From contig QCNM01000004.1 of assembly GCA_003210115.1 (NCBI GenBank), forward strand, positions 1-41,490: a stretch of DNA of 41,490 nucleotides, given 5' to 3'. A program made the translations under genes and the position numbers. The notes beneath the pieces are model-generated. The model searched no databases. It was not told the DNA's origin and saw only the letters and a list, made by a program, of their open reading frames with translations. This document shows positions 1 to 9,750 of this stretch, in pieces. Positions within the stretch are counted from its first letter, which is position 1. Each line of letters opens with the position of its first letter. The stretch is from SAR116 cluster bacterium AG-426-A06. GTDB taxonomy: Bacteria > Pseudomonadota > Alphaproteobacteria > Puniceispirillales > Marisalimonadaceae.

Positions 1-85
1 ATAGTGCAAAGATTAGTGATGTGTGCGTTTAAATGTATAGAAAAAGATTAATTATTTGGAGTATTTTTGGAGTACGAGTTTTTCA

Positions 86-871
86 ATGAGAATAGCAACT
101 TGGAATATAAACTCTATAAGGCTACGTATACATCATGTTTTGAGGTTTATAAAAGAACAAAATATAGATGTTATGTGTCTGCAGGAAACAAAAACTGAAG
201 ATGAGTATTTTCCAATAGCTCAATTTATTGATGCTGGAATGAAGTATTGTAAATTTAGAGGAGAAAAATCATATAATGGTGTTGCAATTTTATCAAAAAT
301 ACCAATAAAAGAAAATAGTTTTGAGTTATGGTGTGATTTAAATGATACCAGACATATTTCAGTTGTTTTAGAAAATAATATTAAAATACATAATTTTTAT
401 GTTCCTGCCGGTGGTGATGAGCCTGATATAAAGCTTAATGAGAAATTTAATCATAAAATAAATTTTCTAAAAGAGATGACGCAATATTTTAATAAAATTA
501 ATCTTAAAAAGACTATTTTAGTTGGAGATTTAAATATTGCCCCTTATGAGAATGACGTTTGGTCTCATAAACAATTGTTAAATGTTGTATCACACACACC
601 AATTGAAACAGAACTACTTAGCAAACTTATTGCCGATTCAAATTGGGTTGATGTTGGAAGAAAATTTGTATCAAAGAATGAAAAGTTATTTTCATGGTGG
701 TCATATAGGAATAGAGATTGGAAAAAATCAAATAGAGGAAGAAGGTTAGATCATATTTTGGTTTCAAAAGATTTAGATACCATATTAAAATCGTTTTTAA
801 GTTGTAAAGAAATAAGAGATTGGGAAAAACCTTCAGATCACGTACCATTAATTTTAGAGTTATCTATATGA
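86..871 (+). CDS. xthA: Exodeoxyribonuclease III (AP endonuclease)
   Basis: Endonuclease/exonuclease/phosphatase-fold DNA repair enzyme that cuts at abasic sites and degrades 3' ends of duplex DNA. Visible family motifs are the N-terminal TWNINSIR, LQETKTED with the metal-binding Glu, VGDLNIAP, the SWWSYR...RGRRLDHIL block, and the C-terminal SDHVPL with the catalytic Asp-His pair. At 261 residues it has the normal XthA length. The open frame runs up to a TTG at 56, but homology begins at the ATG at 86 (MRIATWN), with a GGAG about 13 bases upstream, so I chose 86. The stop overlaps the dapF start as ATGA, suggesting translational coupling. The left 85 bases hold no gene I can support. Confidence 0.95.
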   Translation: MRIATWNINSIRLRIHHVLRFIKEQNIDVMCLQETKTEDEYFPIAQFIDAGMKYCKFRGEKSYNGVAILSKIPIKENSFELWCDLNDTRHISVVLENNIKIHNFYVPAGGDEPDIKLNEKFNHKINFLKEMTQYFNKINLKKTILVGDLNIAPYENDVWSHKQLLNVVSHTPIETELLSKLIADSNWVDVGRKFVSKNEKLFSWWSYRNRDWKKSNRGRRLDHILVSKDLDTILKSFLSCKEIRDWEKPSDHVPLILELSI

Positions 872-1686
872 GCTATTTAGAATTTATAAAAATGCATGGT
901 TTAGGAAATGACTTTGTTATAATTGATAATAGACAAAATTTAGTTAAAGTTAAAAAAAAAGAAACTTTAAAAAAAATAGGTTCAAGAAATTTTGGCATTG
1001 GTTGCGATCAAATCTTAATTATTGAGAGTCATGATAATAAAAATGCTGAAATAACTATTTTCAATAATGATGGATCAGAGGCAGGTGCCTGTGGGAATGG
1101 TGTAAGATGTGTTGCCTCGTACTTGATGGATAAACAAAACACTACTGAAATTAGAATAAAAACTATATCTGGTAGTTTAGATTGTTGGGTTGAAAATAAA
1201 AACTGTTTTGTAAACATGGGAAAGCCATGTTTTGATTGGTCAGTAATTCCGCTATCAAAACAATTTGAAAAACAAATTATTAAAATTGATGAATTTGAGT
1301 TATTTTGTGTATCTATGGGTAATCCTCATGCTGTAATTTTTTTTAAAGATTTAAATGAGTTGAACAAAATCGATATTGAAAAAATTGGTATCAAAATACA
1401 AAAAAGTGATATCTTTCCAGATAGTGTTAATGTTGAGTTTGCCACTATATTAGAAGATAAAACAATAAGAATGAAAGTTTGGGAAAGAGGGGTTGGCAGA
1501 ACTTTAGCTTGCGGATCAGGAGCATGTGCTACTCTTGTGGCTGCTAATCAACAAAATTTATCACTTAGAAAAAATGATATAATTCTTGACGGTGGAAAGT
1601 TAACGATCAATTGGCTTGAAACTGAAGATGTTATAATGTCAGGTGAAGTCAACTTAGTTTTTAAAGGGAATTTTTATTTTGACTGA
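868..1686 (+). CDS. dapF: Diaminopimelate epimerase
   Basis: Cofactor-free epimerase converting LL- to meso-diaminopimelate, the step before lysine and the peptidoglycan cross-linking residue; cytoplasmic. The two halves each carry a catalytic cysteine in its usual setting: Cys75 in ACGNGVRC and Cys215 in LACGSGACA. The N-terminal HGLGNDFVIID signature is also present. Length 272 aa is typical. The frame is open from 820, but conserved sequence begins at the ATG at 868, which overlaps the xthA stop by four bases. The 3' end overlaps mtaB by eight bases. The dapF-mtaB-ftsY order recurs in Alphaproteobacteria, so it is read as one housekeeping operon. Confidence 0.96.
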   Translation: MSYLEFIKMHGLGNDFVIIDNRQNLVKVKKKETLKKIGSRNFGIGCDQILIIESHDNKNAEITIFNNDGSEAGACGNGVRCVASYLMDKQNTTEIRIKTISGSLDCWVENKNCFVNMGKPCFDWSVIPLSKQFEKQIIKIDEFELFCVSMGNPHAVIFFKDLNELNKIDIEKIGIKIQKSDIFPDSVNVEFATILEDKTIRMKVWERGVGRTLACGSGACATLVAANQQNLSLRKNDIILDGGKLTINWLETEDVIMSGEVNLVFKGNFYFD

Positions 1687-2944
1687 ATTATCAAAAAAAG
1701 TAATTACGTTTGGTTGTAGACTAAATAACTTAGAATCACAGTTAATTGATCAACAACTAAAACAACATTCAATTGATAAAAATGTTTTTATATTTAACAC
1801 TTGTGCAGTTACATTAGAAGCAGAAAGAAAAGCAAAACAAAGTATCAGGAAAATAAAGAAAGAAAACCCTAATGCAAAAATTGTTGTAACTGGATGCTCC
1901 GCACAAATAGATCCTAACAAATGGCTACAAATGGAAGAAGTCTCAAATGTCATTGGAAATTCAGAGAAAACAAAAAAAGAATTTTGGAAAAATTTTTCTT
2001 TAAATCAACAAAATGAACTGATCGCTTCTGACATTATGTTAGTTAGAGAGGATGAAACTGATTTTTCTGGATTGGCTTTTCAAAATTCAAGATATTTTTT
2101 GCAAATACAAAACGGCTGTGATCATCGCTGTACTTTTTGTATCATACCATATGGTAGAGGAAATAGCAGATCTGTAAGTATTAAAAAAATATTAGATAAT
2201 GTTAATGAAGCTCTTCAAAAGAATTTTAAGGAGATTGTTTTGACAGGTGTGGATTTAACTTCTTGGGGTAAAGAACTTTTAGGTGAAGAGTATTCACTTG
2301 GTTTTCTTGTAAAAAAAATTTTAAATGAATTTAAAACTCTTCCAAGATTAAGAGTCTCCTCTATTGATCCAGCAGAAATTGACTATGAATTAATGGAAGT
2401 TCTAGAACATGATCATAGATTTATGCCACATCTACATCTATCAATTCAGCATGGTGATGATTTAATACTAAAAAGAATGAAAAGAAGGCATTTATATAGA
2501 GATGTAATAAATTTAGTTAATGAAGCTAGAAGAAGAAGGCCTGAAATTACTTTTGGTGCAGATATTATATCAGGATTTCCAACTGAAACTTTGCAAGCTC
2601 ATAGAAATACTCTAAATTTAATAAAAGAAGCAAACATAAATTTTGTACATACTTTTCCATTTTCTCCTCGTGAAGGTACACCTGCTGCAAAAATGAAAAT
2701 GCTCTCAAGTGAAATAATTAATAAGAGAGCTAAAGAAATAAGAGATCTTGGTCATAAGAATAAAATGAAATATTTTAAATCAATCATAAATAATCATAAA
2801 AAAGTATTAATTGAAGAAGGAAACAAGGGTTACACTGAGTGTTTTTCTAGAGTACAACTTAATAAAAACATATTACCAGGTTCTCTTGTTGATGTTAAAA
2901 TAATTTCCTCAAACAAAAATCATTTAGAAGGGATGTCATTATAA
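1679..2944 (+). CDS. mtaB: tRNA t6A37 methylthiotransferase (MtaB family)
   Basis: Radical-SAM enzyme that adds a methylthio group to N6-threonylcarbamoyladenosine at tRNA position 37. The N-terminal UPF0004 domain has three cluster cysteines (Cys13, Cys42, Cys73). The radical-SAM C-x3-C-x2-C motif is at Cys147, Cys151 and Cys154 (NGCDHRCTFC), followed by a TIM-barrel region and a C-terminal TRAM-like segment. 421 residues is the usual MtaB length, and the sequence fits MtaB better than MiaB or RimO (GCRLNNLES start, RRRHLYRD region). The start is TTG, inside dapF, with an AAAGGG ribosome site about ten bases before it. It is followed three bases later by ftsY. Confidence 0.9.
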   Translation: MTELSKKVITFGCRLNNLESQLIDQQLKQHSIDKNVFIFNTCAVTLEAERKAKQSIRKIKKENPNAKIVVTGCSAQIDPNKWLQMEEVSNVIGNSEKTKKEFWKNFSLNQQNELIASDIMLVREDETDFSGLAFQNSRYFLQIQNGCDHRCTFCIIPYGRGNSRSVSIKKILDNVNEALQKNFKEIVLTGVDLTSWGKELLGEEYSLGFLVKKILNEFKTLPRLRVSSIDPAEIDYELMEVLEHDHRFMPHLHLSIQHGDDLILKRMKRRHLYRDVINLVNEARRRRPEITFGADIISGFPTETLQAHRNTLNLIKEANINFVHTFPFSPREGTPAAKMKMLSSEIINKRAKEIRDLGHKNKMKYFKSIINNHKKVLIEEGNKGYTECFSRVQLNKNILPGSLVDVKIISSNKNHLEGMSL

Positions 2945-2947
2945 CAT

Positions 2948-3883
2948 ATGGCGTTCAATTGGTTTAAAAAACTTAAAACTGGACTTTCAAAATCCGCCCA
3001 AAAAGTTGAAAAAGCATTTACCTCTGTGATAGGTAAAAAAAAGCTTGATGAGAATTCATTAACTGAAATTGAGGATCAATTAATATTATCAGATTTAGGT
3101 GTTAATGCTTCATTAAAAATAGTAAATAAACTAAGGAATCACAAATTTGAATTAACTTCAAAAAATAAAGAAATCTCAAAACAGATGATTCTTCAAGTAG
3201 TTAAAGACGAATTAAACAAAATTTTATTAGATTCTGAAAAAAGTTTATTTAAAGATAATAACGATAAGCCTCATGTAATTTTATTAATTGGCGTTAATGG
3301 ATCTGGCAAAACTACTACTGCTGGAAAAATAGCTTCAATGCTTAAAGAAAAAAATAAAAAAGTTGTAATTGCTGCATGTGATACTTTTAGAGCTGCAGCC
3401 GTTGAGCAATTAGAACAATGGGCATCAAGAACAAAATCACTATTTTTCAAAGGATCCAACAATTCAGATGCTGCTTCTGTAGCATTTAAAGCACTAGAGT
3501 TCTCTATTAAAGAAAAAGCTGATTATTTAATTGTAGACACTGCTGGAAGACTTCAAAATAAAACTGGACTAATGGACGAGCTATCAAAAATATGCCGTGT
3601 CATATCTAAGCTTAATGTTAATGCTCCACATAATAAAATAGTGGTATTAGATGGAACAGTAGGGCAGAATGCTCATTCACAAGTCAAAAATTTTAATGAA
3701 CAAATTCAGTTAACTGGAATGATAATTACAAAATTAGATGGTAGTGCAAAGGGGGGTGTAATTGTTTCTTTAGCTGAACAATTTAAACTTCCTATTTTCG
3801 CAGTAGGTGTGGGCGAAAAAGTTGATGATTTAGATATATTTAAGGCTGATGATTATTCTAAAGCACTTTTAAATTTAGAATGA
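2948..3883 (+). CDS. ftsY: Signal recognition particle receptor FtsY
   Basis: SRP receptor GTPase that docks ribosome-SRP complexes at the inner membrane for co-translational insertion; partner of Ffh encoded just downstream. Short N-terminal basic helix (WFKKLKTGLSKSAQK), NG domain with helical bundle to about residue 105, then P-loop GVNGSGKTT (115-123), DTFRAAAVEQL, DTAGRLQNK and TKLDGSAKGG motifs. At 311 aa it is the short alphaproteobacterial type without the long acidic A domain of enteric FtsY. Three bases separate it from mtaB, so it is probably co-transcribed with the upstream genes. A run of six G (near 3751) lies in the TKLDGSAKGG coding region and the frame is intact across it. 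Confidence 0.96.
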   Translation: MAFNWFKKLKTGLSKSAQKVEKAFTSVIGKKKLDENSLTEIEDQLILSDLGVNASLKIVNKLRNHKFELTSKNKEISKQMILQVVKDELNKILLDSEKSLFKDNNDKPHVILLIGVNGSGKTTTAGKIASMLKEKNKKVVIAACDTFRAAAVEQLEQWASRTKSLFFKGSNNSDAASVAFKALEFSIKEKADYLIVDTAGRLQNKTGLMDELSKICRVISKLNVNAPHNKIVVLDGTVGQNAHSQVKNFNEQIQLTGMIITKLDGSAKGGVIVSLAEQFKLPIFAVGVGEKVDDLDIFKADDYSKALLNLE

Positions 3884-3903
3884 GTTCGAAATATGTGTTT
3901 ACC

Positions 3904-3930
3904 TTGACTATAAGCTTAAAAAAATATATT
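3904..3930 (+). promoter_or_regulatory. Candidate sigma-70-type promoter before ffh
   Basis: In the 74-base gap between ftsY and ffh there is TTGACT (3904-3909) followed after 15 bases by TATATT (3925-3930). The -35 is close to consensus, but the spacer is shorter than the ideal 17. It would give an mRNA leader of about 20 bases for ffh and start the ffh-rpsP-rimM-trmD-rplS unit. Assigned by eye only. Confidence 0.35.
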
Positions 3931-3957
3931 TAACTGATAATTAATTAATAGATAAGT

Positions 3958-5454
3958 ATGTTTGAAAATTTAACAAATAAACTGGGTAATGTTTTTAATG
4001 CTCTTAAAAAGAGAGGCGCTCTAACGGAAAAAGACGTTGATGAAGCCTTAAAAGACGTAAGAGTAGCTCTTTTAGAAGCAGATGTGTCATTAGAAGTTGT
4101 TAAAGACTTTATAATTAAGGTTAGAGAAAGGGCCGTTGGTCAAGAGGTATTAAAATCAGTAACTCCAGGTCAACAAGTTGTTAAAATTGTTAATGATGTT
4201 TTAATTGATGCTTTAGGAACAGCCAATTCTCCATTGGAGATAAATCACTCTCCCCCAGTTGTAATGTTATTGGTCGGTTTACAAGGTTCTGGTAAAACAA
4301 CAACTGCTGGTAAATTAGCCCTTCATCTTAAAAATAAAGAAAAAAAGAAAGTTATGTTGGCCTCATTAGATATTTACAGACCTGCTGCTCGAGAACAATT
4401 AAGATTGCTAGGTGAACAGGCTGAGGTCCTTGTCTTACCTGATAGTGACGGTGAAAGTCCTGAAAGCATTACTAAAAGAGCCCTTGCCTCTTCAAAAGTT
4501 CAAGGTGTTGATGTGTTAATTTTAGACACTGCTGGAAGAACTACTTTAGATAACATAATGATGACGGAAGCAAAAAATATCTTTAAACTTTCTAACCCTT
4601 CTGAAACATTATTAGTAGCAGATTCAATGACAGGCCAAGATGCTGTTAATACAGCAAAATCATTTTCTGAAATTGTAAATATTACAGGTGTAATTTTATC
4701 TAGAACTGATGGTGATGCCAGAGGTGGTGCAGCCTTATCTATGAGAGCAATAACTGGTAAACCAATCAAATTTATCGGTGTATCAGAAAAGCTAGATGGT
4801 TTAGAAATTTTTCATCCTGAGAGAGCGGCAGGAAGAATTCTTGATATGGGTGACGTAGTTTCTCTAGTTGAAAAGGCTCAAGAAACTATTGCTGAAGAAG
4901 AAGCAGAAGAGATGATGAAACGATTATCTCAAGGTTCATTTGATATGAACGACATGTTAAAACAAATTGGTCAACTTAAAAAGTTAGGTGGACTTAGTGG
5001 CGTTATGTCAATGCTACCGGGTATAGGAAAGTTACAAAAACAAATGGAAGCTCATAATTTTGACGATAAAGTTATTGCAAAACAAGAAGCAATCATTTAT
5101 TCAATGACAAAAAAAGAAAGAACTAATGTTGGTTTGTTGAATGCTTCTAGAAGAAAAAGAATAGCTTCAGGTTCTGGTTCCAGTGTACACGAGGTTAACA
5201 AATTGGTAAAACAACAACAAGATATGGCTAGAATGATGAAAAAAGTTGGAAAAGTTGGAGGAATGGGAGCTCTTAAAAATATGTTTTCGGGTTTAGGTGG
5301 AAATTCTGAAAGTAACATGCCCAATGGTATGCCTGGTTCAATTGAGGAAATGCAAAAGATGATGGGCAAGTTACCTATGGGTGGTGGCGCAAACAAATTT
5401 AGTGGAATGGGATTACCAGGTTTTTCTGGAAAGCCGTCAAAAAGAATTAAATAA
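3958..5454 (+). CDS. ffh: Signal recognition particle protein Ffh (SRP54)
   Basis: GTPase subunit of SRP; binds 4.5S RNA and hydrophobic signal sequences emerging from the ribosome and delivers them to FtsY. N-terminal helical bundle (about 1-95), G domain with P-loop [13 protein letters not shown] (107-119), [16 protein letters not shown] and TDGDARGG motifs. A methionine-rich M domain follows from about residue 325, ending in a Gly/Met-rich, basic tail (KPSKRIK). 498 residues is within the alphaproteobacterial range. The gene heads a probable transcription unit with rpsP 20 bases downstream. No 4.5S RNA gene was seen in the window. Confidence 0.97.
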   Translation: MFENLTNKLGNVFNALKKRGALTEKDVDEALKDVRVALLEADVSLEVVKDFIIKVRERAVGQEVLKSVTPGQQVVKIVNDVLIDALGTANSPLEINHSPPVVMLLVGLQGSGKTTTAGKLALHLKNKEKKKVMLASLDIYRPAAREQLRLLGEQAEVLVLPDSDGESPESITKRALASSKVQGVDVLILDTAGRTTLDNIMMTEAKNIFKLSNPSETLLVADSMTGQDAVNTAKSFSEIVNITGVILSRTDGDARGGAALSMRAITGKPIKFIGVSEKLDGLEIFHPERAAGRILDMGDVVSLVEKAQETIAEEEAEEMMKRLSQGSFDMNDMLKQIGQLKKLGGLSGVMSMLPGIGKLQKQMEAHNFDDKVIAKQEAIIYSMTKKERTNVGLLNASRRKRIASGSGSSVHEVNKLVKQQQDMARMMKKVGKVGGMGALKNMFSGLGGNSESNMPNGMPGSIEEMQKMMGKLPMGGGANKFSGMGLPGFSGKPSKRIK

Positions 5455-5474
5455 ATTATAGAAAAGGAAAGTTA

Positions 5475-5981
5475 ATGGCATTAAAAATAAGATTATCAAG
5501 AGGTGGCGCTAAAAAGAAACCTTTTTATAGGATTGTAGTTGCAGAAGCAACATCACCAAGAGATGGTAAATTTGTTGAAAAAATTGGGTCTTATAATCCC
5601 ATGGTAGATCATGATAATAAAGAGAGATTAGTCATAGATGCGGAGAGAGTAAAATATTGGATATCAAAAGGTGCAAAACCGACACTAAGAGTTAGCAAGT
5701 TAATTTCTAAAGATGGATTAGTTGATAAACCAATTATAAATGAACAGCCTAAAAAAAGTGCTCCAGGAAAAAAACGTTTAGAAAGAGAAGCTGAAGAAGC
5801 TAAGACAGAAACTACTACTGAAGAAGCGAAGACTGAGGCTCCTGCTGTTGAAGAAGCTAAGACAGAAGCTTCTACTGAAGAAGCGAAGACTGAGGCCCCT
5901 GCTGAAGAAGCGAAGACTGAGGCCCCTGCTGTTGAAGAAGCGAAGACAGAAGCTCCTGCTGAAGAAGAAAAAAAATCATAG
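5475..5981 (+). CDS. rpsP: 30S ribosomal protein S16 with long repetitive acidic tail
   Basis: Residues 1-80 are the conserved bS16 core ([43 protein letters not shown]), a 16S rRNA-binding assembly protein. The start is ATG with a clear AAGGAAAG ribosome site. The protein is 168 aa, about twice the usual size. After a basic linker ([13 protein letters not shown]) it carries six tandem copies of EEAKTE with 3-4 variable residues (about 107-162), ending EEEKKS. Alphaproteobacterial S16 proteins often have Ala/Glu-rich extensions, but this one is nearly pure tandem repeat. It is first of the rpsP-rimM-trmD-rplS cluster, which supports the identity. The tail is probably disordered and outside the ribosome core. 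Confidence 0.96.
   Translation: MALKIRLSRGGAKKKPFYRIVVAEATSPRDGKFVEKIGSYNPMVDHDNKERLVIDAERVKYWISKGAKPTLRVSKLISKDGLVDKPIINEQPKKSAPGKKRLEREAEEAKTETTTEEAKTEAPAVEEAKTEASTEEAKTEAPAEEAKTEAPAVEEAKTEAPAEEEKKS
5793..5960 (+). repeat. In-frame tandem repeats encoding EEAKTE units in rpsP
   Basis: Six tandem units of 27 or 30 bases built on GAAGAAGC(T/G)AAGAC(A/T)GA, encoding EEAKTE followed by TTT, APAV, AST, APA, APAV and APA. Unit lengths differ by whole codons, so the frame is kept. The near-identity at DNA level (for example the units around 5880 and 5907) suggests recent expansion by slippage or unequal exchange. Confidence 0.9.
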
Positions 5982-5990
5982 TATTAAAGA

Positions 5991-6497
5991 TTGAATAAAA
6001 AAAAATTTATTTTAGCAGGATCAATTTTGGGCCTTCACGGCCTCAAGGGTTATATAAAAGTCAAAAGTTTTTTAGAAAATCCAAAAGATCTTTTTAACTT
6101 TGATAAATATTTTATTAATAAGGTTAGTTTTAGCTCTCTACAATTAAAGTTTAATAAAAAATCTATTTTTATTTGTGAGTTATCAGGCATAAATTGTATG
6201 GAAGATGTTAAAAATTTTGTTAAAGCAGATATTTTTATTTGTAGATCATCATTACCTGAAACAAATGAAGATGAAATATATTTAAATGATTTAAGAAGTT
6301 TTAATGTAGAATTAGAATCTGGTTTGTGTTTAGGTGAATTAGTAAAATTTTATGATTTTGGGGGTGGTCCAATAATCGCAGTTAAACATGGTAATGATGA
6401 AAAGATGTTACCTTTTTCAAAAAATTTTATTATAAATATAGATCGAGATTTAAGGTTAATTACTTTATCTTCTTCTATTAAAACATTAATAAATTAA
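5991..6497 (+). CDS. rimM: Ribosome maturation factor RimM
   Basis: 16S rRNA processing/30S assembly factor that binds S19 near the 3' head domain. The N-terminal barrel starts AGSILGLHGLKGYIKVKSF, matching the RimM GxhGlkGxvkv pattern; the C-terminal PRC-barrel region includes the GELVKFYDFGGGPIIAV block. Length 168 aa is normal. The start codon is TTG (5991), nine bases after rpsP, with only a weak AAAGA ribosome site. The gene sits between rpsP and trmD, the classical location. Sequence conservation is modest, so identity rests on both motif and context. Confidence 0.92.
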   Translation: MNKKKFILAGSILGLHGLKGYIKVKSFLENPKDLFNFDKYFINKVSFSSLQLKFNKKSIFICELSGINCMEDVKNFVKADIFICRSSLPETNEDEIYLNDLRSFNVELESGLCLGELVKFYDFGGGPIIAVKHGNDEKMLPFSKNFIINIDRDLRLITLSSSIKTLIN

Positions 6498-6499
6498 AA

Positions 6500-7186
6500 A
6501 TGTGGACAGCTAATATTTTAACATTATTTCCAGATTTATATCCAGGTCCTCTAGGGTCTTCTATATTGGGTGAAGCAAGAAAAAATGGTAAATGGCATCT
6601 AAACATAACAGATTTAAAATTATATACAGAAAAAAATAAAAGAGTGGATGATTCGCCATTTGGTGGTGGACCAGGAATGGTCATTAAACCAGATGTAATA
6701 GATAGAGCTCTTCTTTCTTTGAAATCAAATGATTTTCCAATTTATTATTTGTCACCAAGGGGTATTAAATTAGATGCCCAAATTTCTAATTCCATATCAA
6801 AATTAGATGGGATGACTCTAGTTTGTGGAAAATATGAGGGTGTAGATGAAAGAGTTATTAAACATTACAACATGATTGAAATTAGTATTGGTGATTACAT
6901 ATTGTCTGGTGGAGATTTGGCAGCCATGGTTCTTATTGATACTGTAGTTAGGTGTTTACCAAATGTTTTAGGAAATCCACTGACATTAAATGAAGAAAGT
7001 TTTACAAATCATCTGTTAGAATACCCTCTTTACACACAACCCAGGGAATGGAAAAATTACAAAGTACCAGATGTATTATTATCAGGAGATCACAAAAAAA
7101 TAAAAAACTGGAAAATAAAACAATCTGAGGATATAACAATGAAAAGACGACCAGATCTTTGGAAAAAATATTTAAAATTGAAGTAG
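6500..7186 (+). CDS. trmD: tRNA (guanine-N1-)-methyltransferase TrmD
   Basis: SPOUT-class, SAM-dependent enzyme making m1G37 in tRNAs reading CNN and GGN codons, preventing +1 frameshifts. Family motifs: NILTLFPDLYPGPLG at the N-terminus, DDSPFGGGPGMV, CGKYEGVDERV, and the knotted cofactor site SIGDYILSGGDLAA, then PLYTQPREW. 228 aa matches the family. ATG start two bases after the rimM stop without an evident Shine-Dalgarno, so translation is probably coupled to rimM. Confidence 0.97.
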   Translation: MWTANILTLFPDLYPGPLGSSILGEARKNGKWHLNITDLKLYTEKNKRVDDSPFGGGPGMVIKPDVIDRALLSLKSNDFPIYYLSPRGIKLDAQISNSISKLDGMTLVCGKYEGVDERVIKHYNMIEISIGDYILSGGDLAAMVLIDTVVRCLPNVLGNPLTLNEESFTNHLLEYPLYTQPREWKNYKVPDVLLSGDHKKIKNWKIKQSEDITMKRRPDLWKKYLKLK

Positions 7187-7234
7187 ATATTTTAAAGTTT
7201 TTTTGTTAAGAGTTGTCTTCGAGAGGTTTTAGCC

Positions 7235-7717
7235 ATGAATATCATTGAAAAAATTGAAAAAGAACAATTAGAAAAATTAAGCTCTGGTAAACAAATACCT
7301 GATTTTAATCCTGGAGATACAATAAAAGTTGATGTTAAAGTTGTTGAAGGAACTAGAGAAAGAATTCAAGCCTTTGAAGGTGTTTGTATTGCTCGTGGCG
7401 GAAAAGGTATAAATGAAAGTTTTACAGTAAGGAAAATTTCATACGGTGAAGGTGTTGAGAGAGTTTTCCCTTTATTTTCTCCAAAAATATCTTCTATCAC
7501 TTTAGTTAGAAAAGGTAAAGTAAGAAGAGCTAAACTATACTACTTAAGAGATAGAAGAGGTAAATCAGCCAGAATAGTAGAAAAAATTGAAGTTAAGAAA
7601 AAAACTAACGAAAAAAAGGATGTTGCTTCAGTATCAAAAGATAAAGTTGCTGAAACATCTCCTAAAAAGGAAGTTGAGAATAAACCTGAAGTCAAAACTG
7701 AAGATAAAAAAGATTAA
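7235..7717 (+). CDS. rplS: 50S ribosomal protein L19 with charged C-terminal tail
   Basis: bL19, located at the 30S-50S interface. Core residues about 1-118 include [55 protein letters not shown] and [20 protein letters not shown]. An extra roughly 40-residue Lys/Glu-rich tail ([12 protein letters not shown] to EDKKD) brings it to 160 aa against about 115-130 for most L19 proteins. The start ATG is preceded by GAGAGG. The 48-base gap after trmD is the longest in this operon but shows no clear terminator or promoter. Both ribosomal proteins here carry low-complexity tails. Confidence 0.96.
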   Translation: MNIIEKIEKEQLEKLSSGKQIPDFNPGDTIKVDVKVVEGTRERIQAFEGVCIARGGKGINESFTVRKISYGEGVERVFPLFSPKISSITLVRKGKVRRAKLYYLRDRRGKSARIVEKIEVKKKTNEKKDVASVSKDKVAETSPKKEVENKPEVKTEDKKD

Positions 7718-7734
7718 TTTAGTGAGTTTAACTA

Positions 7735-9135
7735 GTGTCTAAAACTCTTTATGATAAAATTTGGCAAAGTCATTTAATAAATGAACAAGATGATGGTACA
7801 TCTTTAATATATATTGATCGACATTTAGTACATGAAGTAACTAGTCCTCAGGCTTTTGAAGGATTAAGGTTATCCAATAGAAAAGTTAATTCGCCTAAAA
7901 GAACACTTGCAGTTGCAGATCATAATGTGCCAACTTTAGATAGAGAATTAGGAATTAAAGAAGAAGACTCTCGTATTCAAGTTGAAGAACTTGATAAAAA
8001 TGTTGAAGAATTTCAAATACCTTATTTTAACATGAATGATACTCGACAAGGTATTGTGCACGTTATTGGACCAGAACAAGGATTTACTCAGCCAGGCATG
8101 ACAATTGTTTGTGGAGATAGCCATACAGCAACTCACGGAGCTTTTGGTTCTTTAGCTTTTGGAATTGGAACGTCTGAAGTAGAACATGTTTTAGCTACTC
8201 AAACATTAATTCAGAAAAAAGCTATGAATATGCTCATTAATATAACTGGTAATCTTGATAAAATTGTTACATCCAAAGATTTGATACTTTATATTATTGG
8301 AAAAATTGGAACAGCTGGTGGAACTGGTTGTGTAATTGAATATTCTGGAAATGCGCTTAGAGATATGTCAATGGAAAGCAGAATGACCATATGTAATATG
8401 TCTATAGAAGCAGGTGCAAGAGCAGGCATGATAGCTCCAGATGATATTACATTTAATTATCTTTATGAAAAGCCAATGGTTCCAAAAAATGAAGATTGGG
8501 ACAAAGCAGTTAATTGGTGGAAAACTTTACCCTCTGACTCCGGGGCAAAGTTTGATAAGATTGTAGACATTGATGCAACTAAAGTAACACAAACTATTAC
8601 ATGGGGCACTAGCCCTGAAGAAATAGTAAGTATTGATGGCACCGTACCAAATCCAGATAAAATTTCTGATGAAGTTAAGCAAAACAAAATTAAAAGATCT
8701 ATAGAATATATGGGGTTAACTCCTGGCCAGAAAATAAGTGATGTTGAAATAAATACTGTTTTCATTGGTTCATGTACTAATTCAAGAATAGAAGATATAA
8801 GGTCAGCAGCTGAAATTATTAAGGGAAAAAAAGTTTCTACTAATGTTAAAGCATTGGTTGTTCCGGGATCTGGTCTTGTTAAGAAACAAGCCGAAGAAGA
8901 AGGTCTTGATGTTATATTCAAGCATGCTGGGTTTGAATGGCGAGAGCCAGGTTGTTCAATGTGCCTTGCCATGAATTCTGATAAATTAAATGAAGGTGAC
9001 AGATGTGCAAGTACGTCAAATAGAAATTTTGAAGGCAGGCAAGGTAAAGGTGGAAGAACACATTTGGTAAGCCCAGAAATTGCAGCTGCTTCTGCGATAA
9101 CAGGTAAATTAACTGACCCTAGAAATGTGACATAG
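7735..9135 (+). CDS. leuC: 3-isopropylmalate dehydratase, large subunit
   Basis: Aconitase-family [4Fe-4S] enzyme isomerising 2- to 3-isopropylmalate in leucine synthesis; works as a heterodimer with LeuD. Motifs: [40 protein letters not shown], and the cluster cysteines in [14 protein letters not shown] and [10 protein letters not shown]. 466 aa is the usual length. The start is GTG (7735; GTG-TCT-AAA), 17 bases after rplS. The stop codon TAG abuts the leuD ATG. No leader-peptide attenuator with a run of Leu codons is visible upstream, so expression probably continues from the ribosomal operon. Confidence 0.97.
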   Translation: MSKTLYDKIWQSHLINEQDDGTSLIYIDRHLVHEVTSPQAFEGLRLSNRKVNSPKRTLAVADHNVPTLDRELGIKEEDSRIQVEELDKNVEEFQIPYFNMNDTRQGIVHVIGPEQGFTQPGMTIVCGDSHTATHGAFGSLAFGIGTSEVEHVLATQTLIQKKAMNMLINITGNLDKIVTSKDLILYIIGKIGTAGGTGCVIEYSGNALRDMSMESRMTICNMSIEAGARAGMIAPDDITFNYLYEKPMVPKNEDWDKAVNWWKTLPSDSGAKFDKIVDIDATKVTQTITWGTSPEEIVSIDGTVPNPDKISDEVKQNKIKRSIEYMGLTPGQKISDVEINTVFIGSCTNSRIEDIRSAAEIIKGKKVSTNVKALVVPGSGLVKKQAEEEGLDVIFKHAGFEWREPGCSMCLAMNSDKLNEGDRCASTSNRNFEGRQGKGGRTHLVSPEIAAASAITGKLTDPRNVT

Positions 9136-9741
9136 ATGGAAAAATTCAACACATTCAAAGGAATTGCAGCTCCGTTTAATATTCTTAATGTTGACACTGA
9201 TAAAATCATTCCAAAACAGTTTTTAACAACAATTAAAAGAACTGGTTTGGGCAGACACGTATTTGACGAGATGAGATATAAAAAAGATGGTTCAGAAAAT
9301 CCTAATTTTGTTTTAAATCAAAAGCCATATGACAAGAGTAACATATTGATTGTTGGTGATAATTTTGGATGTGGTTCAAGTAGAGAACATGCGCCATGGG
9401 CGCTTAAAGACTTTGGTATAAAATGTATCATATCAACTTCGTTTGCAGATATTTTTTACAATAATTCTTTTAAGAATGGTCTTTTACCTATCATGGTGAC
9501 AAAAGATGAAAGAGATGCGCTTTTAGAAGATGCAAAAGACAAAGAAAACCCTGAAATAGAAATTGACTTAGAAAATCAAGAAATTAGAAGACCAAACGGA
9601 GGAAAGATTAAATTTAAAATTGATCCATTTAGGAAGAAATGCCTGCTAGAAGGATTAGATGATATCGGTCTAACGGAACTTCATGAAAATAAAATTAAGT
9701 CTTTTGAAGAAAGCCGAAGTACTAAACATCCTTGGCTGTAA
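9136..9741 (+). CDS. leuD: 3-isopropylmalate dehydratase, small subunit
   Basis: Swivelling-domain partner of LeuC. Contains [12 protein letters not shown] near the N-terminus and the signature [13 protein letters not shown] (about 78-90), followed by [16 protein letters not shown]. 201 aa is typical of the bacterial LeuD. Its ATG follows the leuC stop with no intervening base, so the two subunits are probably translationally coupled for equal output. Confidence 0.97.
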   Translation: MEKFNTFKGIAAPFNILNVDTDKIIPKQFLTTIKRTGLGRHVFDEMRYKKDGSENPNFVLNQKPYDKSNILIVGDNFGCGSSREHAPWALKDFGIKCIISTSFADIFYNNSFKNGLLPIMVTKDERDALLEDAKDKENPEIEIDLENQEIRRPNGGKIKFKIDPFRKKCLLEGLDDIGLTELHENKIKSFEESRSTKHPWL

Positions 9742-9750
9742 AATTTAATT

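Noticed and set aside
1..51. Possible 3' end of an upstream gene (frame 1 open to a TAA at 49-51)
   Set aside because: Only 16 codons are visible with no recognisable C-terminus, so it cannot be told from chance.
7187..7234. Possible ribosomal leader or riboswitch before rplS
   Set aside because: Only 48 bases, with no stable hairpin or known leader motif.
8463..9209. Long open frame of 248 codons antisense to leuC
   Set aside because: It mirrors the codon structure of leuC, has no recognisable domain or ribosome site, and leuC is intact with all its motifs.
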